Shown here in pieces: positions 51,821 to 59,810 of a stretch of 64,000 nucleotides of DNA. Location of the stretch: the NCBI GenBank assembly GCA_005768755.1, contig VAFL01000005.1, positions 1 to 64,000 on the forward strand, in the 5' to 3' direction. This stretch comes from Paracoccus denitrificans. Its GTDB lineage: Bacteria; Pseudomonadota; Alphaproteobacteria; Rhodobacterales; Rhodobacteraceae. Numbering within the stretch: the first letter of the stretch is position 1; each line of letters starts with the position of its first letter. The translations under genes and the position numbers were made by a program. The notes under the pieces are model-generated. The model searched no databases and was not told the origin of the DNA. It saw only the letters and a list, made by a program, of their open reading frames with translations.

Positions 51821-52786
51821 ATGACATCTTTACGCACAGCCACCGCCATTGCCCTGATCATGGGTGCCAGCGCGTCGCCGCTATTGGCCAAGACGACCCT
51901 GCAACTCGCGTCAGTCGAAACGCCGCAGACTGTCTGGGGACAGGCTGCACAGCGCTTTGCCGATGGCGTGGCCGAGGCGTCAGGCGGTGAGATCGAAGTG
52001 CAACTGTCACTGTCAGGCTCGACCGGAAGCCCGCGCGAAACGCTGGAGGCGCTGACCATCGGGACCAATGACATCGTGATGACGGTGATCGCCTCGTTGA
52101 ATACCTATGACGAGATCGCGGCCATCGAAAGCTATCCCTATCTGTTCCGCGATCCGGCGCATTTCGATGCCGTGTTTGGCGGCCCGGTTGGTGAGGAACT
52201 TTATGCCGAGATCACCGATCGCACTGGCTTTCGACTGATCGGCGCCGGGATGCGCGGTCCGCGCGAGATGGCATCGAAAACCGAAATCAACAGCGTCGAG
52301 GATCTGGCGGGGCTGAAGATCCGGGTTCCGAATATCGACATCTTTGCCGCAACGTGGGGCGCGCTTGGCGCCAGCCCGACGCCCATGTCCTCGAACGAAG
52401 TCTATAGCGGGCTGCAATCAGGTATCATCGACGCGGTGGAAAACCCGCTTTCGGCCCATCTGCGCTCGAAATATTACGAGGCGGCGGAATACGTCATCAT
52501 GACGGATCACGTTTATGGCGCCTATACGTTCATCTTTGACGATGCGCGCTTTTCCAGCCTCAGCGAAGACGAACAGCGGATCATCCTTGAAGAAGGGCGC
52601 GAGGCGCTGGCCTGGGGCTCTGAGCAGGAGCGGGCACAGGATGAAACGGACCGGCAGCAGTTGGAGAGCTTTGGCGTGACCGTCATCGAACCCGACCTTG
52701 CACCTTTTCGTGACAAGGCCGCGGCGGTCGCCGATCAGTTCCCCGACCTGAAGCCATGGGTCGAGAAAATACAGGCCGTGCAATAG
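51821..52786 (+). CDS. TRAP transporter solute-binding protein (operon C)
   Basis: The 321-residue periplasmic receptor has a signal peptide (MTSLRTATAIALIMGASASP, then LLA). TLQLASVETPQTVWGQAAQR follows, then the carboxylate-binding Arg in LAGLKIRVPNIDIFAATWGA and SSNEVYSGLQSGIIDAVENP. It is the first gene of operon C, followed by Q, M, an RraA-type aldolase and an aconitase-family protein. The ligand is probably a di- or tricarboxylate, given those enzymes. Confidence 0.92.
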   Translation: MTSLRTATAIALIMGASASPLLAKTTLQLASVETPQTVWGQAAQRFADGVAEASGGEIEVQLSLSGSTGSPRETLEALTIGTNDIVMTVIASLNTYDEIAAIESYPYLFRDPAHFDAVFGGPVGEELYAEITDRTGFRLIGAGMRGPREMASKTEINSVEDLAGLKIRVPNIDIFAATWGALGASPTPMSSNEVYSGLQSGIIDAVENPLSAHLRSKYYEAAEYVIMTDHVYGAYTFIFDDARFSSLSEDEQRIILEEGREALAWGSEQERAQDETDRQQLESFGVTVIEPDLAPFRDKAAAVADQFPDLKPWVEKIQAVQ

Positions 52787-52826
52787 CAAGTTTCCCGCCA
52801 GCGCGAGCCAGTAAAGGAATACGGCG

Positions 52827-53306
52827 ATGAATATCCTGCAACGGACGGCCCGCGGTCTGATTTCTGTCTTGGGGCTGATCGCAAATCTGCTTCTGATTGC
52901 GATGCTTCTGGTCATCGGGCTTCAGGTCGTTGCGCGCTTCATGCTGGGCGCGCCGACCATGTGGGCCGAGGAAATGGGGCGCTATCTGCTTGTTGCGATC
53001 ACCATGCTGGGCTCGGCGATCCTGATCGAGAAGAGCGAGCATATCTCGATCGATACCTTCGTCGAGATGTTGCCAGACAGGGCCAGGATTGCGATTTCAT
53101 GGCTGCGCGATGCGATTACGCTGACTGTTTGCGGTCTCATCGCCTGGTATGGGTGGACGCTGGTGGGTATCGGGGGCAGGCAAAGCTCGACCGGGTTGCC
53201 GATCAAGATGTCGCTTCCCTATCTGGCGATCCCCATCGGGGCCGCGCTGATGGCCTTGGTGCTTGTGCTTTCGCGTTTGAATCGCCTTGACGAGCAGGAG
53301 GGCTGA
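52827..53306 (+). CDS. TRAP transporter small permease subunit (operon C)
   Basis: The 159-residue DctQ-type protein has four hydrophobic segments, with VARFMLGAPTMWAEEMGRYL and EKSEHISIDTFVEMLPDRAR as family signatures. Spacing is 40 bp after dctP and 3 bp before dctM. Confidence 0.9.
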   Translation: MNILQRTARGLISVLGLIANLLLIAMLLVIGLQVVARFMLGAPTMWAEEMGRYLLVAITMLGSAILIEKSEHISIDTFVEMLPDRARIAISWLRDAITLTVCGLIAWYGWTLVGIGGRQSSTGLPIKMSLPYLAIPIGAALMALVLVLSRLNRLDEQEG

Positions 53307-53309
53307 GCC

Positions 53310-54614
53310 ATGGAACTGGCGACGCTGGCCCTGATCCTGACGGGCGTAATCACCTTCTGTATCCTGATCGGCGTGCCGCTGGCCATTGCGATCATCGCGG
53401 GTTCCTTTGCGGCAATCTTTGCGCATGGCGGGGCCAATCCGGTTATCGCGCCGCAACGGCTGTTTGCCGGTATGGACAGTTTTTCGCTGATGGCGATCCC
53501 GGCTTTTCTGTTCGCTGGTGCGATCATGTCGAATGGCGGGATATCGTCTCGGCTGATCGACTTCGGAAATGCATTGGTGGGGCGTTTTACCGGCGGGCTG
53601 GCCATTTCCAACGTGCTCAGTTCGCTGATGTTCGGCGGTATTTCCGGCTCGGCCGTGGCAGATACGGCGGCAATTGGCGGCACTTTCATCCCCGAGATGA
53701 AGAAGGCCGGCTATCCGGCGGGTTATTCTGTCGGCATCACGGCGGCGTCTTCGCCGATCTCGCCCCTGATCCCGCCTTCCATTGCCTGGATCGTCTATGC
53801 CTATATCACCGATCAGTCGGTCATGCGGATGTTTCTGGCTGGGTTGATCCCCGGTCTGTTGTGGGGGCTTGCGCTGATGATCGCGGCATGGGGCATCGCG
53901 CGGCGCAACCGCTATCCCACGCAGCCGCCTGCGCCGTTCAGCCTGATCTGGGAAAAGTTCGTGATCGCCTTTCCGGCCTTGATCACGCCGGTTCTGCTGC
54001 TGGGCGGCATCCTGTCGGCACTCTTCACGGTGACCGAAGCATCGGTCGTGCTGTGCGTCTATGCGATGCTGGTATCGGGACTGGTCTATCGCGAACTCAG
54101 CTGGAAGGTGATCGTCGACTCGCTGACGTCCGCGATGCGGTTGACGGCCGCGGTCATGATCATTCTTGCCGGGGCTTCGCTGTTCGCCTGGATGCTGGCC
54201 TGGGTCCATGCGCCCGAGAGCTTCGGCGCATGGTTGCAAAGCTTTGTTACTTCGCCGATTACCTTCCTGATCCTTGTCAACATCCTGCTGCTTTTCATCG
54301 GCATGGTGATGGAGGTGAACGCCGCAAAGGTCATGCTGTTGCCGGTCCTGTTCCCGATCAGCCAGCAGCTTGGAATCGACCCGATCCATTTCGGCGTGGT
54401 CGTCACGGTAAACCTGTGCATCGGGCTGATCACGCCGCCGATTGGCATCGTGCTGGCGATTGCCAGCCAGATCGGTGGTATCTCGATTGTCCAGGGTGCG
54501 CGTGCGACGATGCCTTTCCTGCTGGTGGCGATTCTTGTGCTGCTGATCCTGACCTTCGTGCCGGTACTGTCCACGTTCCTGCCCGATCTGCTGATGGGGC
54601 CAAGGCAAGTATGA
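53310..54614 (+). CDS. TRAP transporter large permease subunit (operon C)
   Basis: The 434-residue DctM-type protein has about 12 segments with AGMDSFSLMAIPAFLFAGAI, LMFGGISGSAVADTAAIGGT, SSPISPLIPPSIAWIVYAYI and NLCIGLITPPIGIVLAIASQ. The ATG at 53310 is three bases after the dctQ stop. Its stop overlaps the next gene, so transport and catabolic enzymes are coupled at translation. Confidence 0.93.
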   Translation: MELATLALILTGVITFCILIGVPLAIAIIAGSFAAIFAHGGANPVIAPQRLFAGMDSFSLMAIPAFLFAGAIMSNGGISSRLIDFGNALVGRFTGGLAISNVLSSLMFGGISGSAVADTAAIGGTFIPEMKKAGYPAGYSVGITAASSPISPLIPPSIAWIVYAYITDQSVMRMFLAGLIPGLLWGLALMIAAWGIARRNRYPTQPPAPFSLIWEKFVIAFPALITPVLLLGGILSALFTVTEASVVLCVYAMLVSGLVYRELSWKVIVDSLTSAMRLTAAVMIILAGASLFAWMLAWVHAPESFGAWLQSFVTSPITFLILVNILLLFIGMVMEVNAAKVMLLPVLFPISQQLGIDPIHFGVVVTVNLCIGLITPPIGIVLAIASQIGGISIVQGARATMPFLLVAILVLLILTFVPVLSTFLPDLLMGPRQV

Positions 54615-55327
54615 TGTCCATGTTTGACGAATTCAGACAGCTTGGCAGTTCACTGATCAGCGATGTGCTGGATGAGGCCGGATACCACGGCCAGACGCTC
54701 GACCCCGGCATCGCTGCAATCGGTGAGGCTGTCAGTTTCTGCGGCCCGGCGGTCTGTGTTCAGGGTCAGCGGCAGGTGAATACGTTGAACAAGCCCCGCG
54801 ATTCGTCCAGGATGCCACTTTACGATCTGCCTATGATGCTGAATGGACCTTCGGTGCTTGTCCTTGCGACCAACGGCTTTCGCGGCGGCGCTGTCACCGG
54901 CGGCTTGCTGGCCGCCGAACTGGCCGGTGCAGGCTGCGCCGGGCTGATCACGGATGGTCTGGTCCGCGATCTGCATGAACTGTCGGCAATCGGGTTGCCG
55001 GTTCGGGCTGCCGGCATGATACCATTGAATGGCGCCCGCCGCTTTTGTCTGACCGGACAGAACGCACCTGTGACAATGCCCGCGCCCGAAGGCGGCACGG
55101 TGACCATCCATCCCGGCGATCTTGTTCTTGGCGATCAGGATGGAACAGTCATTGTCCCGCAACATGCCGTGACCGCGATCCTTGTCATGGGGAAGGAACT
55201 GGCACGTCGGGAAGATCAATTGCGCCAGGACGCCGCCCGCATGACAGCGGCTGAGCGCGCCACAGCCCGCGCAACCCGCATGAGCCATGTCGAGTGGCTG
55301 CGTGACAAAGACGAGGCCCTTTCATGA
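54611..55327 (+). CDS. RraA-like aldolase (4-hydroxy-4-methyl-2-oxoglutarate/oxaloacetate lyase family)
   Basis: RraA-like enzymes are divalent-metal class II aldolases that split 4-hydroxy-4-methyl-2-oxoglutarate or 4-carboxy-4-hydroxy-2-oxoadipate to pyruvate and a keto acid, or decarboxylate oxaloacetate. The 238-residue product has FRQLGSSLISDVLDEAGYHG, GGLLAAELAGAGCAGLITDG and the diagnostic LVRDLHEL (RD metal-site), then GDLVLGDQDGTVIVPQHAV. The ATG at 54611 overlaps the DctM stop. It overlaps the aconitase-family gene downstream, so the substrate may be made by that enzyme. Confidence 0.87.
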   Translation: MMSMFDEFRQLGSSLISDVLDEAGYHGQTLDPGIAAIGEAVSFCGPAVCVQGQRQVNTLNKPRDSSRMPLYDLPMMLNGPSVLVLATNGFRGGAVTGGLLAAELAGAGCAGLITDGLVRDLHELSAIGLPVRAAGMIPLNGARRFCLTGQNAPVTMPAPEGGTVTIHPGDLVLGDQDGTVIVPQHAVTAILVMGKELARREDQLRQDAARMTAAERATARATRMSHVEWLRDKDEALS

Positions 55328-57255
55328 AGTTCGATGGACGCATCCTGATCCTTGGCACCGCAGCTGACGCCGTCCAACGCCAGATTGCGGGCGAAGATAT
55401 TTCTCTGACCGCTGCCGGTGAATTGCGCAGTGACATCTCGACCGACGAGATCACGCCGCTGCAGACCATGCTGAATTATGACAGCCGCCTGGGGCGCTAT
55501 GCCCATACCGGGCTGACGATCAATGGCGAACAGCCTGTGGGTCAGAATGCCATTGCCGAAGGCGGTTTCTCGGTGCTGGTCGGCGGGCGGCGCTATGGCA
55601 AGGGTTCGTCGCGCGAACATTCACCACTGGCGGAATACTCGGCAGGTATCCGGCTGGTCATCGCCGAAGGGTTCGAACGTATCTATCGCCAGAACTGTGA
55701 CAATATCGGGCTGTTCACCTCGACCGATTTCGGGCTGATCGACCGGATCCGTGCGGGAGAAGATATCGGCATCGACGAATTGGTGGCGGGTCGCGATCCT
55801 TTGGCGCAGGCGATCCTGCGGGCTGGTGGCTTGCTGGCATACGGAGAGAAGTACCTGAAAGGCGCCGAGTTGCGGATGATTGAGTCGGACCGCCCGCGCA
55901 CCTTCGCGCAAAAGATCGTCGACCGCTTCGCGCTGACGGTTGAGGGGCTGGACTGGAACGCGGAACCCGGCACCGGCGGGTTCGTCCGCGCCGATTTCCG
56001 TTTCATTCATGAATATTACACGGCTATGGCTGCACATATGCTGCACGAATATTACGGTCGGCCGCTGAAGCTGTTCGAGCCAGAGAACATCCTGCTGTTC
56101 GAGGATCACCTGTCTTATGCCCACCGCTCCCCCACGCATCTGAAACTGGGTCTCTTGCCCGATGTCCGGGCCATCAGCGAGGCACACCGGGCCTTTGGCA
56201 GGGAATACGGGCTGACCGACCACGGCTATCTGATCGGCGAGGAAGGAAGCGAGGGGATCAGCCACGCGATGATGGCGGAAAGCTATGCCCTTCCGGGGCG
56301 GATCGTCGTCGGGACCGACAGTCACACGCCGCATTCGGGCGCCATCGGGGCCTTTGCTTACGGTGTCGGCACGACGGACATGGCCAATGCCTTCATGACG
56401 GGCGCCGCGCGCCTGACCATGGCGGAAAGCTTGCTCATCTGGCTGGAGGGTGAACAACGGGTCGGTGTGACCGCCAAGGACATCCTTCTGCACCTTCTCG
56501 CCCAGCCCTTCATTCGCAAGGGCGGCGGTGTCGGCAAGATCTTTGAATTCGCCGGTCCCGTTATCGACGCAATGTCCACCGACGAACGCACCACCATGAC
56601 GAATATGGTGGCGGAGCTGGGCGGGTTGACTGGCCTTTGCGTCCCCGATGCCGAAACCGTGCGTTTCCTGAAAGAACGTCGCGGCATCGACTTCCAGCTT
56701 GAAGACTGGATGCGTTCCGACGAGGGCGCCGAATATGCGGCGAAAATCACGCTGAACTGTTCAGCCATCGGACCCATGCTTGCCCGCCCCGGCGACCCTG
56801 GCAACGGTTTGCCGCTGCGTGATCTAGATCATGAGGTCAGGGTAGACATCGCCTATGGCGGATCCTGCACGGCCGGTAAGCGTGACGACTTTGACAACTA
56901 CTATGCCGTTGCGAAATGGGCGCAGGATAACGGGTTGAAGGTCGCGCCGGGCGTCAAGCTGTATCTGCAATGCGGAACCGTACAGGTGCGCGACTATTGC
57001 CGGGAAATGGGCTATTTCGAGGCATTCGATGCAGTCGGCGCCGAGATTCTGGGCCCCGCCTGCGGATCCTGCGGCCAATGCGGTCCGGGTGTGTCGGATA
57101 CGGCCGATCAAGTGACCATTTCGGCCATCAATCGCAACTTCCCAGGACGTGGCGGTCCTGGCGCGACATGGCTCGCAAGCCCGCCGACCGTCATGGCCAG
57201 CGCAATCGCCGGAAAAATCTGCTCGTTCGAGCAATTGAGGAACAGGGCACGATAG
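55324..57255 (+). CDS. Aconitase-superfamily protein with LeuD-like domain before LeuC-like domain
   Basis: Aconitase-family enzymes use a [4Fe-4S] cluster to interconvert hydroxyacids by dehydration/rehydration. In this 643-residue protein the LeuD-like swivel domain is first (about residues 1-165: GGRRYGKGSSREHSPLAEYS, AEGFERIYRQNCDNIGLF). The LeuC-like catalytic part follows (about 190-640: VVGTDSHTPHSGAIGAFAYG, then the cluster cysteines C515 in GGSCTAGK and C580/C583 in GPACGSCGQC). Usual single-chain aconitases have the swivel at the C-terminus, so the order is inverted. It is the last gene of operon C, coupled to the RraA aldolase. Substrate unknown; a C5-C7 hydroxy-di/tricarboxylate is likely. 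Confidence 0.85.
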   Translation: MKFDGRILILGTAADAVQRQIAGEDISLTAAGELRSDISTDEITPLQTMLNYDSRLGRYAHTGLTINGEQPVGQNAIAEGGFSVLVGGRRYGKGSSREHSPLAEYSAGIRLVIAEGFERIYRQNCDNIGLFTSTDFGLIDRIRAGEDIGIDELVAGRDPLAQAILRAGGLLAYGEKYLKGAELRMIESDRPRTFAQKIVDRFALTVEGLDWNAEPGTGGFVRADFRFIHEYYTAMAAHMLHEYYGRPLKLFEPENILLFEDHLSYAHRSPTHLKLGLLPDVRAISEAHRAFGREYGLTDHGYLIGEEGSEGISHAMMAESYALPGRIVVGTDSHTPHSGAIGAFAYGVGTTDMANAFMTGAARLTMAESLLIWLEGEQRVGVTAKDILLHLLAQPFIRKGGGVGKIFEFAGPVIDAMSTDERTTMTNMVAELGGLTGLCVPDAETVRFLKERRGIDFQLEDWMRSDEGAEYAAKITLNCSAIGPMLARPGDPGNGLPLRDLDHEVRVDIAYGGSCTAGKRDDFDNYYAVAKWAQDNGLKVAPGVKLYLQCGTVQVRDYCREMGYFEAFDAVGAEILGPACGSCGQCGPGVSDTADQVTISAINRNFPGRGGPGATWLASPPTVMASAIAGKICSFEQLRNRAR

Positions 57256-57695
57256 TCTGCCATATTTTCGATAGTCGACCCGGGTCCGTCCGACGATTTT
57301 TTCGCCGCTTCGGGATCAGGCGTAATCCCGTGCATCACTCACGAATGTGACGGAGTTCTCTGATCAGCGCACAAGCGGCATCAGGCTACATTCGCCAAAA
57401 GCTCTTGTCTAAAGCAAACAAGGAAATCGCAGCGTTTGCAAGATTGGAGCGGGTGAAGGGCGACTGATTGCGAAAATCGAACCCGGCTGAACTCCAATAC
57501 TATATTTTATATCAATAACTTACGCTGATCATGGTTTCCGGCAAGGTTCTACTGCGTGTGCCTGATGTGCGGTGAAGGTGTGCCTATATGTGACACCGCG
57601 ACGACCGACAGGCAAGGCCCTTGCATGACGCCCTATTGCGTTTTGGTAGAAGGTCCTATTCTTTAGAACCTACTTTGTTTTCAGGAGATTAAGAA
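57256..57695. other. Intergenic region spanning the left boundary of the tRNA-Gly element
   Basis: 440 bp with no convincing gene. It contains the left 16-bp attachment repeat at 57445-57460. The part before it is chromosomal spacer after the aconitase gene; the part after it is AT-richer than its surroundings, as expected for the edge of an integrated element. Confidence 0.6.
57445..57460 (+). repeat. Left attachment-site repeat of the tRNA-Gly element
   Basis: TGGAGCGGGTGAAGGG is identical to the 3' end of tRNA-Gly(CCC) at 61970-61985. The bases on either side differ, so the identity is exactly 16 bp. It marks the outer end of the element that the integrase at 60464-61882 inserted. Confidence 0.85.
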
Positions 57696-58040
57696 TTGAC
57701 GAACAACGAGCGGTTCATTCCATCAAAGGAGCAGTGGGTGAGCGCTGAGGCAGAGGCTCGCAACCGCGCGCCCCTTCCAGAGACCTCCACGGCTTTGGTA
57801 GCAGCATATGGATTCTTCGGCGGTAGCTTGGTCGCCTATCTGGCGCAAACCTTCGCGGGCGCGTCGCTTGACAGTCAAGTCACAGGTGCGGTGTCAACCG
57901 GCATGGGCGTCCTATGCGGACTAGTTGGCTATTGGATCATCCGCCAACGGCAGCGGGAGCACAATGACATATTCGCGCGCGTCTTGCAGGGGTATGAGGA
58001 TGCGTGGCGCATTGATCAGAAAAAGAGCGCCGAGCAGTAA
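57696..58040 (+). CDS. Small two-helix membrane protein, unknown function
   Basis: The 114-residue product starts at TTG 57696 with AGGAG eight bases before it. It has a polar ~30-residue start, two hydrophobic segments (about residues 35-55 and 63-83, SVSTGMGVLCGLVGYWII-like) and a charged end with a QRQREHNDIFARVLQGYEDA helix. It is not recognised. It is the first gene inside the element, so it may be cargo or part of maintenance. A holin-like role can be imagined from its size, but nothing supports it further. Confidence 0.55.
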   Translation: MTNNERFIPSKEQWVSAEAEARNRAPLPETSTALVAAYGFFGGSLVAYLAQTFAGASLDSQVTGAVSTGMGVLCGLVGYWIIRQRQREHNDIFARVLQGYEDAWRIDQKKSAEQ

Positions 58041-58225
58041 AAAACTGGTGAAATATCCGAGGGGCTGGACTCGAATGTCGGAGGCTCTGCGCGCCCTTGC
58101 GCCCGCAGCGTTGATCACGCGCGTGAGGCAGGGCGTCCGCTGATCTGATTGCAGCCTCACCCTGCTGTCTCACAGGGCAAGGTTCAAGCGAACACCTCGA
58201 CACGGGGAAGAATACGGGCGGCAAC

Positions 58226-58293
58226 TGTTCGGATAGAATTGTCTTGCACATTTTCGAACACATGCGTATCAGGGTCTAGAACCTATCCGAACA
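58226..58293. repeat. Inverted repeat upstream of the serine recombinase gene
   Basis: TGTTCGGATAG (58226-58236) and CTATCCGAACA (58283-58293) are perfect 11-bp inverted repeats 46 bp apart, with an additional TTTTCGAACACATG between. They end 12 bp before the recombinase start, as res or operator sites of resolvase/invertase genes do. They are likely bound by the recombinase itself. Confidence 0.65.
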
Positions 58294-58305
58294 CATGGAA
58301 CCCCG

Positions 58306-58863
58306 ATGCTCATTGGATATGCCCGCACCTCGACCACCGACCAGACGGCAGGGCTTGAGGCACAGAAACGTGACCTAGACGCCATAGGGTGCGAACGCAT
58401 CTTCGCGGAACAGGTTTCATCCGTGGACAAGGACAAGCGCGAGGCGCTGGCCGAGGCGCTGAAGTATGCCCGCGACGGGGACACCCTGATCGTAACCAAG
58501 CTGGACCGTCTGGCTCGCTCTGTGTCCCACCTTGTGCAGCTTACGGGGCAGCTTGAAGCAAAAGGCGTCCACCTCCGCATCCTCGACATGGGCATTGATA
58601 CCTCGACCCCGAACGGGCGGCTCATGCTCAACCTGCTAGGCAGCATCGCGCAGTTTGAACGGGAAATCATGTTGGAACGGCAGCGTGAGGGGATCGCGAA
58701 GGCCAAGGCAGACGGGAAGTATCGGGGCCGGAAACCCACAAATGCGGGGATCGTGGCCGAGGTGCTGGCCGAGATTGCGGCAGGGAAGCCTAAAGCCCAG
58801 ATCGCCCGTGAGAGGGGACTAGGCCGCACGACCGTGCATGAGATTGCGAAGGGGGCCGCGTGA
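58306..58863 (+). CDS. Serine recombinase of the resolvase/invertase family
   Basis: Small serine recombinases cut and rejoin DNA at short dyad sites. The 185-residue product has the catalytic Ser in IGYARTSTTDQ (S9), the ARDGDTLIVTKLDRLARSVS arginine region, GRLMLNLLGSIAQFEREIML and a C-terminal helix-turn-helix (KPKAQIARERGLGRTTVHEI). Length and order fit resolvases and DNA invertases. The inverted repeat immediately upstream is a probable site. It could resolve multimers of the element or flip a segment; no invertible segment was identified. Confidence 0.93.
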   Translation: MLIGYARTSTTDQTAGLEAQKRDLDAIGCERIFAEQVSSVDKDKREALAEALKYARDGDTLIVTKLDRLARSVSHLVQLTGQLEAKGVHLRILDMGIDTSTPNGRLMLNLLGSIAQFEREIMLERQREGIAKAKADGKYRGRKPTNAGIVAEVLAEIAAGKPKAQIARERGLGRTTVHEIAKGAA

Positions 58864-58928
58864 TGCTGCTGGCGATTGAGTATCTGGGCTATGCTGTCAA
58901 CGCTGGCATGGTTGCAGGGGCTGTCTGA
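58863..58928 (+). CDS. Possible 21-residue hydrophobic peptide
   Basis: The ATG overlaps the recombinase stop (ATGA) and opens a 21-codon frame, MLLAIEYLGYAVNAGMVAGA-V, which is mostly hydrophobic. Coupled translation from the recombinase could produce it. There is no family evidence, and it may be chance. Confidence 0.25.
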   Translation: MLLAIEYLGYAVNAGMVAGAV

Positions 58929-59176
58929 GGCATCTGGACGGCGCTCCGGCTCGACTGATCCAAGGCACCGCGTCCCTGTCTGACCATCTGTTTTTGCGCC
59001 AGATCGGGACCGGAGCCGATTACCGCCTTCTTAGGTAGGACACCCGCAAAACGTGACGAATGAGTCACACTCCGACTTAATCGCCTAAGTGGTTTTCGTA
59101 TGAAGACCATCTACTTACGCGGGACCATCAGCCGTGCGATTCTACGTCATTGACCACGCTTCGCAGAGGGAACGCC

Positions 59177-59503
59177 ATGCACACCGCGACAACCACGACA
59201 GACCTCCTGATCGCTGCCACAGGGATCATCCGCGACACTGCGGAGGGCACCATTCGGGTCGCCAGAAAGGCGCACGGGAAGAAGAAGGCCCGCAAGGCCG
59301 TGGCCCGCATGGAGGCCGCGCTGGCGCTCATCACAGCCGGAGACGCACTCTATGAAGCAGCCGAGAGGATCGCCCGAGGTGAAGCCGTCAGGGATGACAA
59401 GGTGTGGGACGGGATAACGCTCGCGCTGCGGATCGCGGAAGCGAAGGCGCAGGAAGGCCGGATGCGTATGGCCGGAACGTGGCAGGAGCTGCCGATCTTC
59501 TGA
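59177..59503 (+). CDS. Unknown 108-residue helical protein in the tRNA-Gly element
   Basis: The product starts at ATG 59177 after GAGGGAACGCC. It is Ala-rich and highly helical: TTTDLLIAATGIIRDTAEGT, then a basic KAHGKKKARKAVARMEAALA and a C-terminal ALRIAEAKAQEGRMRMAGTW. The basic middle part could bind nucleic acid. No domain is recognised. A terminator-like hairpin follows at 59571-59604. Confidence 0.55.
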   Translation: MHTATTTTDLLIAATGIIRDTAEGTIRVARKAHGKKKARKAVARMEAALALITAGDALYEAAERIARGEAVRDDKVWDGITLALRIAEAKAQEGRMRMAGTWQELPIF

Positions 59504-59810
59504 CAGGAGAACTTCTCCCGTAACCTTCACGGGAGATAGGCGGTATCAGGACGTAGCACTGGACCAGATCAAAGGCCCCCGAGGTGCTCCCCGAGGGGGC
59601 CTTTCCCTGTCCGTCGGGGATTACCCCCCTTCTTAGGAGTGGCCCCCCTTAACATTCTCTCTAAGCGATATGCGGATGACCAACCATCCGTCTTTGCGCT
59701 GCCCGAGTCATGCCCTCGGGGTGCAGGTCGTCTCCGCATCTCTCCCTTCAAGCACGGCTTCCGCGCCTCACAGCTTCGGGGGCTTTTTCATATCAAACGA
59801 AAGACACACC
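59504..59810. other. Intergenic region in the tRNA-Gly element
   Basis: 307 bp. It contains the strong hairpin at 59571-59604 and then a GC-rich run without a convincing gene. A frame that is open from 59670 joins the next gene but has no ribosome site at its upstream methionines; the ATG at 59811 is preferred. Confidence 0.5.
59571..59604 (+). terminator. Hairpin terminator after the 108-residue gene
   Basis: AAAGGCCCCC and GGGGGCCTTT form a perfect 10-bp stem around a 14-nt internal part (itself able to pair partly, GAGG/CCCC). It starts 68 bp after the stop at 59503. It is symmetric and could work in both directions. Confidence 0.75.

Noticed and set aside
53097..54608. Open frame of 503 codons on the minus strand through TRAP operon C
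   Set aside because: It is antisense to dctM, has shadow composition (His, Arg, Gln) and no domain.
57256..57444. Possible start of element cargo directly after the aconitase gene
   Set aside because: This stretch lies outside the left 16-bp repeat, so it belongs to the chromosome, and it holds no supported gene.
58929..59176. Gene candidate between the recombinase and the 108-residue gene
   Set aside because: Only a short antisense frame (58889-59110) is open, without motif or ribosome site.
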